A stretch of 64,000 nt of DNA, from NCBI RefSeq assembly GCF_020882245.1, contig NC_083597.1, positions 24,592,652 to 24,656,651 on the forward strand. The letters are read 5' to 3'. The number at the start of each line of letters is the position of its first letter. Position 1 is the first letter of the stretch. The notes below the pieces were generated by a model. The model worked only from the letters and a program-made list of their open reading frames with translations. It was not told where the DNA came from and made no database searches. Position numbers and translations under genes: made by a program. The DNA comes from Rhopalosiphum padi. Lineage: Eukaryota; Arthropoda; Insecta; Hemiptera; Aphididae. This document shows, piece by piece, positions 54,488 through 64,000 of this stretch.

Positions 54488-55047
54488 ATGACTGCAAAAA
54501 GCACAAAAACAAAATTTAAAGGGAACACTGGTGAAAGTGTCACAGTTTATAGCGATGACAATAAAATTGAAACTAAAGAAGGTAGGTAAGTTAATAACAC
54601 TCTTATGTACATTAGGTATTCAGTGTAAAATACATAAAAGTTTAAGTTCCAACAAAAATTATTTTTTAATTTATCGTTTAAATAAGTAATTTTGTCTAAA
54701 TTAGAACTTAAAATGTCTATAAAAAATAATTTTTGTATTACTATAAAACTGGATCTAAAATACAGATTATATTATTATGAAATAAATGTGTAACATTTAA
54801 CTACAATCACATATATTGTCGTGGTTTCTACATATTTATACTAATTTATCGTAAATTATTAAAATAAAAAATGTATTTATCAGTATATCTTATGTATTCT
54901 TCAACTCAAATATTTATATTTAATATATTTTCAAAAATATTTATATTTATGATACACAAAACAGTGTACTTGATATTGCAAAATGTAAAAGAACGCGAGA
55001 AGACCGTTACACCTAAGAAGGAGATAATTAGTCACAGAAAACTATAA
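54488..55047 (+). CDS. Candidate small two-exon gene, 58 aa, function unknown
   Basis: Exon 1 is 54488-54581 (starts MTAKSTKTKFKGN) and exon 2 is 54965-55047, ending in TAA. Phase 1 joins correctly at GTAGGT...AACAG, and AATAAA follows 18 bases after the stop (55,065-55,070). The product is highly charged, with no signal peptide or membrane segment, and I do not recognise it. Support comes from the diverged copy at 62,968-63,049. Between the copies, early changes fall mostly at third codon positions in this frame: LQNVK is written TTG CAA AAT GTA AAA here and CTG CAG AAC GTG AAA there, and TVT is likewise kept. That suggests past protein-level selection on exon 2. Exon 1 has no visible partner in the other copy, and a competing donor (AG|GTAAG at 54,585) would change the frame. 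It may itself be the tail of a larger, now decayed gene. Confidence 0.35.
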
Positions 55048-55184
55048 TTAATAACTTATGGGACAATAAAATCATTGAATTGTATTAAGTGTGTAATTTT
55101 GTATTTTCTTTAATTTCGTGTTATCGGCGTGTATGCCTACCAAATGAGCAAAGTACATAACACAAAATAATGGTAACTGATAAG

Positions 55185-55842
55185 TAGGGCTAGGATTTAT
55201 ATGCAATAAAATATTGTAAAATATGCATTTTATTTACCAAAATATGCAAAAACAAATTTTTATTATTTCTAGAATATTATTTTTTATCATAATTCAAAAT
55301 TTATTATTATTACATTAAAGTTTATATAATCATATTTACAATAAATATTAGTTTATATTATATTATTATTACATGCTTCTATGATGTGTTGTTTCAATAA
55401 TTTTCAAATACGAACATCCGGCGATTTGAACGTAAAATAGATTTATACTGACTAAAACTCCTTTCTACATCACACGAGGTTATTGGTGCATATTTAAATA
55501 ACGCGATTTGTCCTGGAGTTAAATTAATATCAATATCTTAGATAGATAATATTTATACTCTATATTTACAATAACTCGATGGATAAACCAAAAACTATCG
55601 ATTTTATGAAAAAAACAACATATAAAATTAACAATAAATAATAAAAATTTGAAAATTTAAGTTAAAAAAAATCAAAATCCCAAAAATCTATAAATATGCA
55701 ATTATATGCATAGTATTCAAAATATGCAAAAATATGCAAAAACAATTTGGTTCTATTTAAACGAGAATAAGCCAAATCGTGGACAACCATTAAATTTGGA
55801 CTTAAGAAAAAAACATGCAAATGCATATAAATCCTAGCCCTA
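55185..55842. mobile_element. hAT element, 658 bp, with 21-bp TIRs and near-perfect TSD
   Basis: Both ends carry a perfect terminal inverted repeat starting TAGGGCTAGGATTTATATGC. The flanks are CTGATAAG (55,177-55,184) and TTGATAAG (55,843-55,850), an 8-bp duplication with one mismatch. The interior contains the 3' end of a hAT transposase on the minus strand. It is an internally deleted derivative that sits about 1.1-1.8 kb upstream of receptor C. Confidence 0.93.
55394..55539 (-). pseudogene. hAT transposase C-terminal (dimerisation domain) remnant
   Basis: The minus strand reads LTPGQIALFKYAPITSCDVE and continues RSFSQYKSILRSNRRMFVFE before a TGA stop. The 'apiTSc.vERsFS.y..il...R' pattern is the signature of the hAT-C dimerisation domain. 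Everything upstream of this segment of the transposase is missing, so the fragment cannot encode a working enzyme. Confidence 0.85.
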
Positions 55843-56238
55843 TTGATAAGATAATACGTTCGAATTAGTTAATCCAAATAACATGGGAAATACGTATGTA
55901 TCAGTTGAAACTCGAAATAATTCGGTTCTCGAACCTTTGCCCTTTGATGAGTTAGGTACTCATCAATTCATGATGATTTTGTATATATTTTTGTGCCGTT
56001 TCCCTCGGCTAGTTGGTGGCGTGGTACAATCGTTGAGTTGAAAAATCACTACAGATCGTCCTGCAACAATATCATTTTAGCGCTATCAATAAATTGTTAT
56101 CGAATGCATATAAATGCATAATTCTTAGTTAAAATTTCAAAATTGTATAGCTTTTTTTATACTGTATAATTATAGAAAATATTACATTTGTATAATATAA
56201 TATGGGTTTTTAATGGTTGTATAATATGTAATATATAG

Positions 56239-56551
56239 CAGGGGTGGCCAACCAGTCGATCGCGAGATGAATTTGAGTCGATCGCGACACCTTTTCCCAT
56301 TTTCATAAAATTTTGAATTTTTTTCAGAAAAAAATTAAAATATTTTTTTTTTTTTTTGTAAATTTGTATATTTTTGTATATCCCAGGAATATAAAAAATT
56401 ATATTTAGAAAAAAGCAATAAATAAAACGAGATTATACAGAGATATCGAATAAAAGAACTGTAACACACATTGAAAACCTTTTTTTTTTTTTTTTTGGTC
56501 GATCGCGACAACCTAGAAAATCTCGGAGGTCGATCGCAAGTCTATTAAAGT
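56239..56551. mobile_element. hAT-like non-autonomous element, right terminus missing
   Basis: The left end reads CAGGGGTGGCCAACCAGTCG, a typical hAT terminus. The interior carries four copies of the near-palindromic word GTCGATCGC(GA). The element is flanked by ATATATAG at 56,231-56,238 and 56,552-56,559, an exact 8-bp duplication, but the right side stops at CTATTAAAGT without the expected inverted CAGGGGTGGCC. The flank is low in complexity, so the duplication is suggestive and not proof. Confidence 0.65.
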
Positions 56552-56850
56552 ATATATAGCACTGAACATCGAAGGGTAGAAAGTGCTATGAAATATTAAA
56601 TGGTAGTCCGTAGGTATTTAATTGCGTGACGATAATTATTGTTTATATACCAATAAACATTATAATATATGTGCTATTATTATTAATAAATTAGTTAATC
56701 GGCGAGCTTCCAGTAAAATAAAACGATGTGTTATTGTCCTAGTCTAATTCATACTATCGGCGGACATCGGCGGTCTTGCCACTCACGTGTCCGTATATTG
56801 AAATGTTTGTTTGGGTATAACATGTATAATGTTTAATATAATTCAATTAA

Positions 56851-56900
56851 AAGTGACGAATAAATTAATATACTAATAAATTATCAACAGACGACCGAAA
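56851..56900 (+). promoter_or_regulatory. Shared upstream motif pair, odorant receptor C
   Basis: TTAAAAGTGACG ends at 56,858 and GACCGAAAG follows, with ACCGAAA at 56,894-56,900, 54 bp before the start codon. The pair corresponds to those upstream of A and B, and the match to B extends on both sides. Confidence 0.4.
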
Positions 56901-56953
56901 GCTAAATATTACCAATTTTTCTAAATAAGTTTACTGCTACTTGCCATTCTGCG

Positions 56954-59900
56954 ATGGACGATCTGGACGAGAATAACTACATGTTCAACATTCGGTTGGC
57001 CAAACTTATAGGTTTATATCAAATTTTAAATCCCGAAACTAGAAAATTTCGCGGTCAAAACGTCTACCACGTTGTCGTCGCATTCATTGCGCTCTACTTG
57101 TGTGTGATTTCGACGACATTGAACGTCAGCGGTGTGTACTATTGGACGAACAACATGCCCATAAGCGTAGACTATTTTTGGAAAGCGCAAACCGCGATGT
57201 TCAGTATCTACAAGATATGGACCGTGGTCCACTACTCCAACGACTTATGGAGCTGTTTGTCGATCACGTGGTACGGTTTTACGGCATTCAACCCGCGGAA
57301 CAGACACGTACTGGACCGTTGGCGAGTGCACACGGTGTGGTACACGGCCGTGTTGACGAGTATGTACGGGTCATCGACGGTCATCTACGAGATCAGCACG
57401 CTGATATTCCGCGAAGACATAATTCCGATGAAAAATTACGACGGACTGGTGGGCAATTACCGACAGAACGTTATGAATTTATATTTGATCGTATCCGACG
57501 AAACGTACAACGCTAACTATTTCGCGTTTTACATCGTCGAAGCGTTGTTCGTCATATTGCTGACAATGTTATTCATCGTGTACGATATTCTTTTGGTTAC
57601 CGTGTGCTTTGCCATTTGCGGTCAAATACAAATGATTTGCTCTGCGTTCGAATCTGTAGGACACAAATCGATTCGCAAACATGATTTATCGATTGGTGAG
57701 TATCTACGACTTTTGATTCACGCGTATGGTACGTGTCGGGCACAGAAATAAATTGTACACATACAATACATTTAAATGTATTGTTATTAACTTAACATAT
57801 TTTTTTTTTTTTTTTTGATACTCGACAAGACGAAAAGTTGATAGGTACTTTGTGAAGTTCATAAAACGTTCTAAATGTGAAAATAATATTAGTAAATCTT
57901 GAACTTCAGATCTTCTTTGTTATCACAAGCGATATTCGAAACTTTACTAATGACTAACTCTAAATCTTTTATTTTATATTTAAATGTTTAATTGTTTACA
58001 GTAACATATTATTGTACATTTTAAACGATTTAACTATACTCATCTATTATTTTTATATTATAATATTATGTACTCGATTGAATATCTTGTAAATATTTCA
58101 TTTGTCTTTATATTATGAAACTGTAATTTTTGATAACTAAGTTTTTCTTCTCAGACTTTTTAAAGTTCATAAATGCACTCATACTCATTGATGTTTAAAC
58201 ACGCAATCAGTAAAAACATACGTAGTGTATACACTTATTTTTTTTTTTTTTGTAGATTATGCAGATGAAAAAAGAAAGGTATATAACGAACACTATTTAA
58301 TATATGATGAATTAAAAACAATTATATTGGATCATCAGACAGTTATGAAGTAAGAAATACATTTTTTTTTAAATAATTATTATTAACTAGTATTATATTT
58401 CAATTGAAATGATTCTAATTTTGGATAAGGATGTTCCGAATTGTTATCTCTGATTACCAAATAATATGTTCATCCTTTTACCAAGCTAAATGACTTAACA
58501 TGGCTCTGTCATTGTTTTGTATTTTTCAGGAAATATGAAGATTTTTTAAATTTATTTGGAAAAATAATGTTGTTACAAATTTTTTTTTCGTCATTTTCAC
58601 TCATCGTAGTATGGTTTATTTTCATAATGGTAAAAAATAAATAACTAATATTTAGAATTGAATGCAATGGTTAAACAAATTTAGTATCATTTAATAATAC
58701 TCTTGTATAGTTATTTTAGTTATTTAGGTGATTGAGAATCTTAAAGACATATTTTTAATTATTGTAAACTTAATTATTGTTACCACATAATGTATTATAA
58801 AAACAACACGTTCTTATTTTTTAAATTACTCTAGTTTATAAAGTACGCATATCATTACATTTGCAAACAAAATAAACTTAATAGGTATTAAATGCACTGA
58901 AATTCATGTGTAGTATTTTTGAAATAATTATCTTATCTGGATAAAATGATTTCAGAGTTTTGACAATAATGATAGATTTGAGGCTTCGGATATTGTATTA
59001 AAAAAAATGATGTGCTCAATTCCAGCATTAATGTTTCAAATATTTATGGTGTGTTATTTATTTGACAAATTACACAAGCAAGTAATTTAAATGCATTATT
59101 TTTTTAGAATTATGTATTGGTTGTTATTTAGGTTTGACGTTTTTGACATTTTTATAATATTTAATACAACTATTTCATTTAAATGAACAAAAAAAATTGA
59201 ATAAATTTAAATTTAATTCAAAGGATTATTTGCATTTAATAATTGTATTTATAAAAGGCATGTATCAAAAAAATAAACTGTTTTTCTTCGCAATGTATGT
59301 TGTTTGCATACTTTGTTAAATAAAAAATTTGGTTAATTATCCACATTAAATACGTGCTATATAAAAAGATTATGGAATAGTTATTAGAATAAACAAATTG
59401 TATTTGAAGTCGCATATTTATAGGTTTTTAATATTTTTAATAATTTTACTTTTTAATTTAAAGAAAGATTCAGTTATATTCGCACTATACAGCAGTAATT
59501 GGACCGATATGAATATGGCGTGTAAAAAATTGATATTATTAACGATGCAGATGAATAATGCTAACTATAAAAAGTTACGATTTACTAGAACAAAAGTTGT
59601 AAACTTAGAAATGTTTTTTAAAGTGAGTGCAGATATTCAATTTATTTAATTAATATAATAAAATATTTGATAAATGTAATTATATGAAATTTGTGTTCTA
59701 CAATTAAAATAATTTCTTACTTATTGATTTAAATAATAATGAATTTTACATTTGAGAAAATTATAGCTTAATACGTATTTCATTTGTATACTATGAATAT
59801 ATTTTGAATACAATAATAGTGATATAATATAATTTTATACAAAGTTATATATGGTTATTAAATTTCCTCAAAATTTGAACTCTAAATGTTTACAGTATGA

Positions 59901-60239
59901 TTTTGTTATTATTTAATATTACTATAAAAAAAATCTGAGGAGAAACCTTGGGTTAAATTAAACAACCTGAGTTGTAGTATGAAAACAATTACTAATTTAT
60001 AATATAGTTTTAACTATTATATAGTATGTTAAAAATATTAAATAATGATAATAACTCGAGTATAAGGATTTGTTACAATATCGTGTTCTTAGGTCTTTTA
60101 TGAAGTAAAATATAAAAAAAATTTCGAAAATATTTATTAATTTGTGTTATTTCATTATTTGTTTTATTTATAGACAGTGAGTGATTGCTACACAATTTTA
60201 TCAGTTTTGGTAAATTATATGAAAAGCAAATATAATTGA
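56954..60239 (+). CDS. Odorant receptor C (7tm_6 family), six exons, 428 aa
   Basis: Exons: 56954-57695, 58256-58349, 58530-58629, 58956-59081, 59464-59622, 60174-60239. Introns are GT-AG, phases 1, 2, 0, 0, 0. Exon 2 is three bases shorter than in A and B; exons 3-5 are identical in length. The protein begins MDDLDENNYMFNIRLAKLIG and carries the paralogue-wide blocks YRQNVMNLYLIVSDETYNA (exon 1), WFIFIM (exon 3) and SSNWTDMNMACKKLILL followed by CYTILSVL (C terminus). In exon 1 it has GNYRQN where A and B have GYYRQN. It is intact throughout and divergently arranged with B across 4.4 kb that holds two hAT insertions. It is expected to act as an Orco-dependent odorant channel subunit in the dendritic membrane; the ligand is unknown. 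Confidence 0.94.
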
Positions 60240-62959
60240 TTTTAGATCCTGATCGGATGAGCATCATGTATAGATTTTACATTGAAGTATGTTTTAATTA
60301 TTATTTTTTTTTTAGTATCACTTGTATACATGATAAGTATAGTCATTTCAATGATTAACATATATACATAACAAACAATTTTCTTTTTAAATGTAATATA
60401 CAACCCTGCATAAGTTATACTTATATTATATATGTATACAATATTTTTAAATAGACAATAATATGTACGATTCTCATTAAGGATAGAATATAATACATTT
60501 GTAGTAGATGCCTATATTGTTTTGTAATCATCACACTTATTGTTTAATAATTTTGTATGTCAATGATGAAACTTAGCTTAGGCACAATACAATGACATGT
60601 ATTTTAGTAATAATTGATAGATATTTTATTTATTAGTGTGAACTTTACAATAAGTATAAACTAGATAAATGAAACAACCAAATTGAAACAGTTGAATATG
60701 AATAAAAATATAAAAATGATTTAACATCGAATCAAAGAATACACCAACACACCAATTCACGAATATTATTCTATCCTTTCAAGTATTTTTATTATAGATC
60801 TACACATCCATCTTAGCCGACTGTGTCCTTACTAGTGCGTGCGCTATGCACATCGCACTAGCAACACCTCTCAATATCGGATCCTGTGGGCGACCACTGA
60901 ACTCCATTTTTTAACTAGCTAAATCAGAGTTTTATATGAATACGTGTTAAAAAAAATTGTGTCGCTTTACAATACAATACAATACACATATGTAACAATC
61001 GTTACATCATTATTTATAGTTAATAAACATAATATGTACATTATTGTAACATATATATTATACACTTTATATACATTCTGATCTAGATATTAAGTCCCCC
61101 TTCTAGCTTTGTGCCACATTCGGTATATTGTAAGGCTATGGCCCAAACCCAATATGTACGATAACGTCAGTTCTCCGCGATGACCATCACGCTCACCGGG
61201 ACTCCAAGACAGCCCTACATTTTAGTAAACTGTTTTGTAAGTATGAATAAACTTTTATGTATTAACTATTATTGAATCGATCTTAATTTATTTGTATTAT
61301 TAAAATCCTAAATGCCTTCTGCTCCCGAGCTCCGATTAACACAGATTCAAAAGAAACTTACTTCTTCACTGAATATTTTATACTTAACGGGTCACCCCCG
61401 ACTACGTTACTCATGTTACAGGAAATATGAAATGCTAGACAATGTGATATGCGATTACAAACGAATGATTTTTAACTTATAAACTAGAGATAATTTATTT
61501 TATAAGATTTCAATATATTATTAAGCATATTTTAAAACAATTATTGTTTATTATTAATCTTAATAATATAATATTTTATGTAATAACAAAAAAAAGTTAA
61601 CAAATATTATTGTTTTATTTTTATTGTAAATTTAATTCTATAAATGTTTATAATAAACTATAAAACTCTTGAAACACGCTATATAAACTTAATTTTATTA
61701 TTAAGCTATTTAAAAATTATAGTTTTTCCATAATATTTTAGTATCGTAAAGAAATGATAAAAGTATTTGATATCTTATTAAATTCAGTTAATAATATATG
61801 AACAATAATTGATATTTTCAACTGACAAGTTGGGTCTTTGTATTTTACAAGAAACTACTTCACACGTGTATTATACTGTATATAGTATTAAATCAATGCG
61901 ATTTTCTTTAGCTGTTAATCCTTTTAAAAATAGAATCTAAATTTAATGAACATTTATACAAAAAAAAAAAGGCAAATATACTTTTTTTAGTATATCAATA
62001 TATTTTGAAATAATTAATCATTTAAAATAAAGCTAGAGAAGGAAATAGATTCAAAATTACTGAAGAAATATGTCAGTACTAGGAACTGACAAATTAATTA
62101 TGCAAATAATTGCAGAAGATAATTGAGTAAAATGATATGCGTAGTTAAATTATATATTTATATTCATTTTTTATTTTTAAATTTTATGGAATGGAATTAA
62201 ATTTATAATAACAATAATATATGTCATTATTATTATTTTTTTTTTGTTATTTCATAAATAATATAAAAATATGATTTGTATTATAAAATTTAATTGTTTT
62301 AAAATATGAGTTATATATTACAATTTAATAAAATTAATGATCAATGTTTATATTCACAGTGCACATTGCCTGGGAAATACCACATTGCCGGTATTCTACA
62401 TTATCCGTAACATATATACATCCGCGAACCAGGTAAAGTGCATTATTGTTATATGTTTCATATAAATATTATACTGTGTAGTTTGTATACACATTTTCTC
62501 ATACGACGTACTTTATCAAATTATCTAGTACAAGACTTCGAGAGCTATCCGGAGATCGGGAGAAACGTAATAGCGTGAATTTAACTTTGTATTTAGTAGA
62601 TGATTATTGATTATATTCTCCAGCACTAATAAGTGTAACGAAAAATCACCCAGATATTGGTCCTATTCGTTCTTGTTTTAGGTTTTTTAATATTTACATT
62701 CTATATTCTCTTATTTTTAAGTATTATAAGTGGTTGCAAAAAATATACACAAATACTAAACGTATATACACAATATGTTTATTACCCATAATAGTGTTGT
62801 AAAAATCATACTTTCAGACTTATTATTAGAGGTCAATGATGCTACTACGATGCTGAAACTAAAAAAAAAAAAATGAAATACAATGTTTATTTAAGTTGAA
62901 CGTTAAACTTGTTTGTTGTAATAAGTAATGTCAACTTAATAGTTTACATAAACATATCA
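60240..62959. other. Spacer downstream of receptor C
   Basis: No gene is supported. Two or three less AT-rich patches (60,780-60,910; 61,090-61,210; 61,300-61,420) stand out and may be transposon remnants; see the rejected LTR idea. A near-perfect 30-bp palindrome lies at 60,832-60,861. An exon-like segment bounded by ATTCACAG and ACCAG|GTAAAG lies at about 62,360-62,431, but its translation is not recognisable. Confidence 0.35.
60832..60861. repeat. 30-bp palindrome
   Basis: Outer arms CTAGTGCG and CGCACTAG pair perfectly, and the inner TGCGC/GCACA pairs with one mismatch around a small loop, forming a stem-loop in an otherwise AT-rich spacer. Confidence 0.6.
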
Positions 62960-62967
62960 AACAATCG

Positions 62968-63049
62968 TACTGCAGAACGTGAAAAAGCATTAGAAGACGG
63001 TCACAATTGCGAAAGAGACAATTTGTCTAACATAAAATATTGTATTAAT
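62968..63049 (+). pseudogene. Disabled copy of the small gene's second exon
   Basis: In the frame matching 54,965-55,047 this reads LQNVKKH, then a TAG stop, then KTVTIAKETI before a second stop. The pattern of silent changes next to a nonsense codon suggests a copy that was once coding and has since decayed. No first exon was found upstream. Confidence 0.4.
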
Positions 63050-63222
63050 AATAAGTTATAAAACAATAAAACCGTTTAATCGTATTTATTTTGTGTTAAT
63101 TTGAACTTTTTTTTCGTGTTTTTGGCGTGTATACTATAGTGAGCATACAAAAACACAAATAATAATACAACGAGTTTGGATAAATAATTAGTTGGCGCAA
63201 ATAGCACGTGAATACGTACTTA

Positions 63223-63246
63223 ATATATATATATATATATATATAT
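63223..63246. repeat. (TA)n microsatellite
   Basis: Twelve AT units within copy 2 of the duplicated block. Confidence 0.85.
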
Positions 63247-63435
63247 CTACCGACACTTGAAATAGTTCGGTTCTTGAACCCTTACTCTTTGATGAGTTAA
63301 GTGTCCATCGATGGTTTTGTAAATAAGTGGCGTTTCCCTCGGCTGGTTGGTCACGTGGTACAACTGTTAAAAAGCACGATGAATGCAGTACGCAAAAATA
63401 TCATGTAAGCGCTATCAATTTATTTTTAGATAATG

Positions 63436-64000
63436 GACGGAGTGATAAATGTATTGTTTTTACATTTAATTGTTTTAATTTTTTTTTTTTATCTGTATAC
63501 AATGCACGTGATAACTATTCTTTAAAATGATTAATATATAATATTCATAAAAAATTTTAAATTTAATACAAACTTATTTATTAGTAATTCTTATAATATA
63601 ATATGTATAAATATATTTTAAATAGATAGTATACAAGAATAATTGTAAGATTCTTATTAATTATAAGATCTAATGTTTTAATTTATATAATATATAACAT
63701 ACATATTATGTATTGTTTATTAATTTATAATTATCATACTTTTAGTTTATTAATTGATTAAGTTAATGATGCAACTATGGTTCTAAATTTGAAATATTTC
63801 ACTTGAAATGTTTAAATTGAAACATTTCAAAATTGCAAATTTCACTCTTTTAAAATATTTCAATGAAATATTGAAAAATATTTTTTCTTCTTTTGAACAT
63901 GATCGGTTATAGTTGATTAGAAATAATATATTGATTAAACACAGAAAATATTCATAGTAAATATGCAAAAATATGCACTATACGTTTTTGATATTTTTTT
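63436..64000. other. AT-rich window end, likely upstream of another receptor
   Basis: No exon is visible. By analogy with copy 1, where the receptor start lies about 1.23 kb beyond AATAAA once the hAT insertion is removed, a receptor start would fall around 64,300, outside the window. The final bases include ATATGCAAAAATATGCAC, similar to words inside the hAT element at 55,185-55,842. Confidence 0.3.

Larger units (their letters stand above)
54960..56110. repeat. Duplicated block, copy 1 (upstream of receptor C)
   Basis: Apart from the hAT insertion, this stretch aligns in order with 62,960-63,435. Landmarks are exon 2 of the small reading frame, AATAAA (55,065), GGCGTGTATG (about 55,126), TTCGGTTCTCGAACC (about 55,921), CTTTGATGAGTTA, CGTTTCCCTCGGCTAGTTGG (about 55,998) and AGCGCTATCAAT (about 56,079). 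The copies are clearly homologous but diverged. Confidence 0.75.
62960..63435. repeat. Duplicated block, copy 2 (no hAT insertion)
   Basis: Homologous to 54,960-56,110. It shares AATAAA (63,065), TTGGCGTGTATAC (about 63,127), TTCGGTTCTTGAACCC (63,267), CTTTGATGAGTTA, CGTTTCCCTCGGCTGGTTGG (about 63,330) and AGCGCTATCAAT (about 63,408) in the same order and orientation. The 658-bp hAT element of copy 1 is absent. A (TA)n run at 63,223-63,246 is specific to this copy. Confidence 0.75.

Noticed and set aside
55918..55940. GGTTCGAGAACC on the minus strand, and its counterpart at 63,267-63,285, as a tRNA or SINE B box.
   Set aside because: The flanks do not pair as a T arm and no A box lies at the right distance. 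It is kept only as a landmark of the duplicated block.
60991..61424. Solo LTR bounded by TGTAAC...GTTACA with an internal AATAAA.
   Set aside because: The flanking bases (ACATA and GGAAA) do not form a target-site duplication, and several alternative TGTAAC starts exist nearby. The GC-richer patches inside may still be transposon-derived.

Overview
The window reads as nuclear DNA from a hemipteran insect, most probably an aphid. It is very AT-rich, its genes have many short exons with GT-AG introns, it is crowded with degraded DNA transposons (mainly hAT-type), and it carries an array of insect-type odorant receptor (7tm_6) genes. The aphid placement is inference from overall character and was not tested by a search. 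No bacterial, organellar or viral genes are apparent.

Region 1 (1-13,438) is dominated by one gene, a PLEKHH1/MAX-1 homologue. Its last 20 coding exons lie on the + strand at 4,788-13,438. They encode a coiled coil, two PH domains, a MyTH4 domain and a FERM domain. The exon set gives about 1,269 codons only if one surplus base is allowed for in a 7-A run at 11,601-11,607, so the reading frame is broken as written. A GC- and CpG-rich stretch at about 2,341-2,945 is the best candidate for a promoter or first exon. The true 5' end is not settled.

Region 2 (13,439-40,100) holds no gene I can support. It contains a hAT MITE with perfect target-site duplications (15,639-15,815), a 159-bp tandem array with 3-unit higher-order structure (17,439-18,471), remnants of hAT, possible piggyBac and jockey-like LINE elements, microsatellites, and two small GC-rich islands of unknown meaning.

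Region 3 (40,100-64,000) is a cluster of three complete, closely related odorant receptor genes: A (+, 40,262-44,309), B (-, 48,801-52,513) and C (+, 56,954-60,239). Each has six exons with the same intron phases (1, 2, 0, 0, 0), and they encode about 428, 432 and 428 residues. A and B converge; B and C diverge. All three share a short upstream motif pair (AAGTGACG, then ACCGAAA 26-35 bp later). A block upstream of C, including a small two-exon reading frame, recurs in diverged form at 62,960-63,435, about 8 kb downstream. This predicts a further receptor gene starting just past the window's end.

I see no exotic new system. The points most worth checking are the PLEKHH1 frameshift, the shared receptor promoter motifs, the duplicated block with its small coding exon and hAT-empty site, and the higher-order tandem array.
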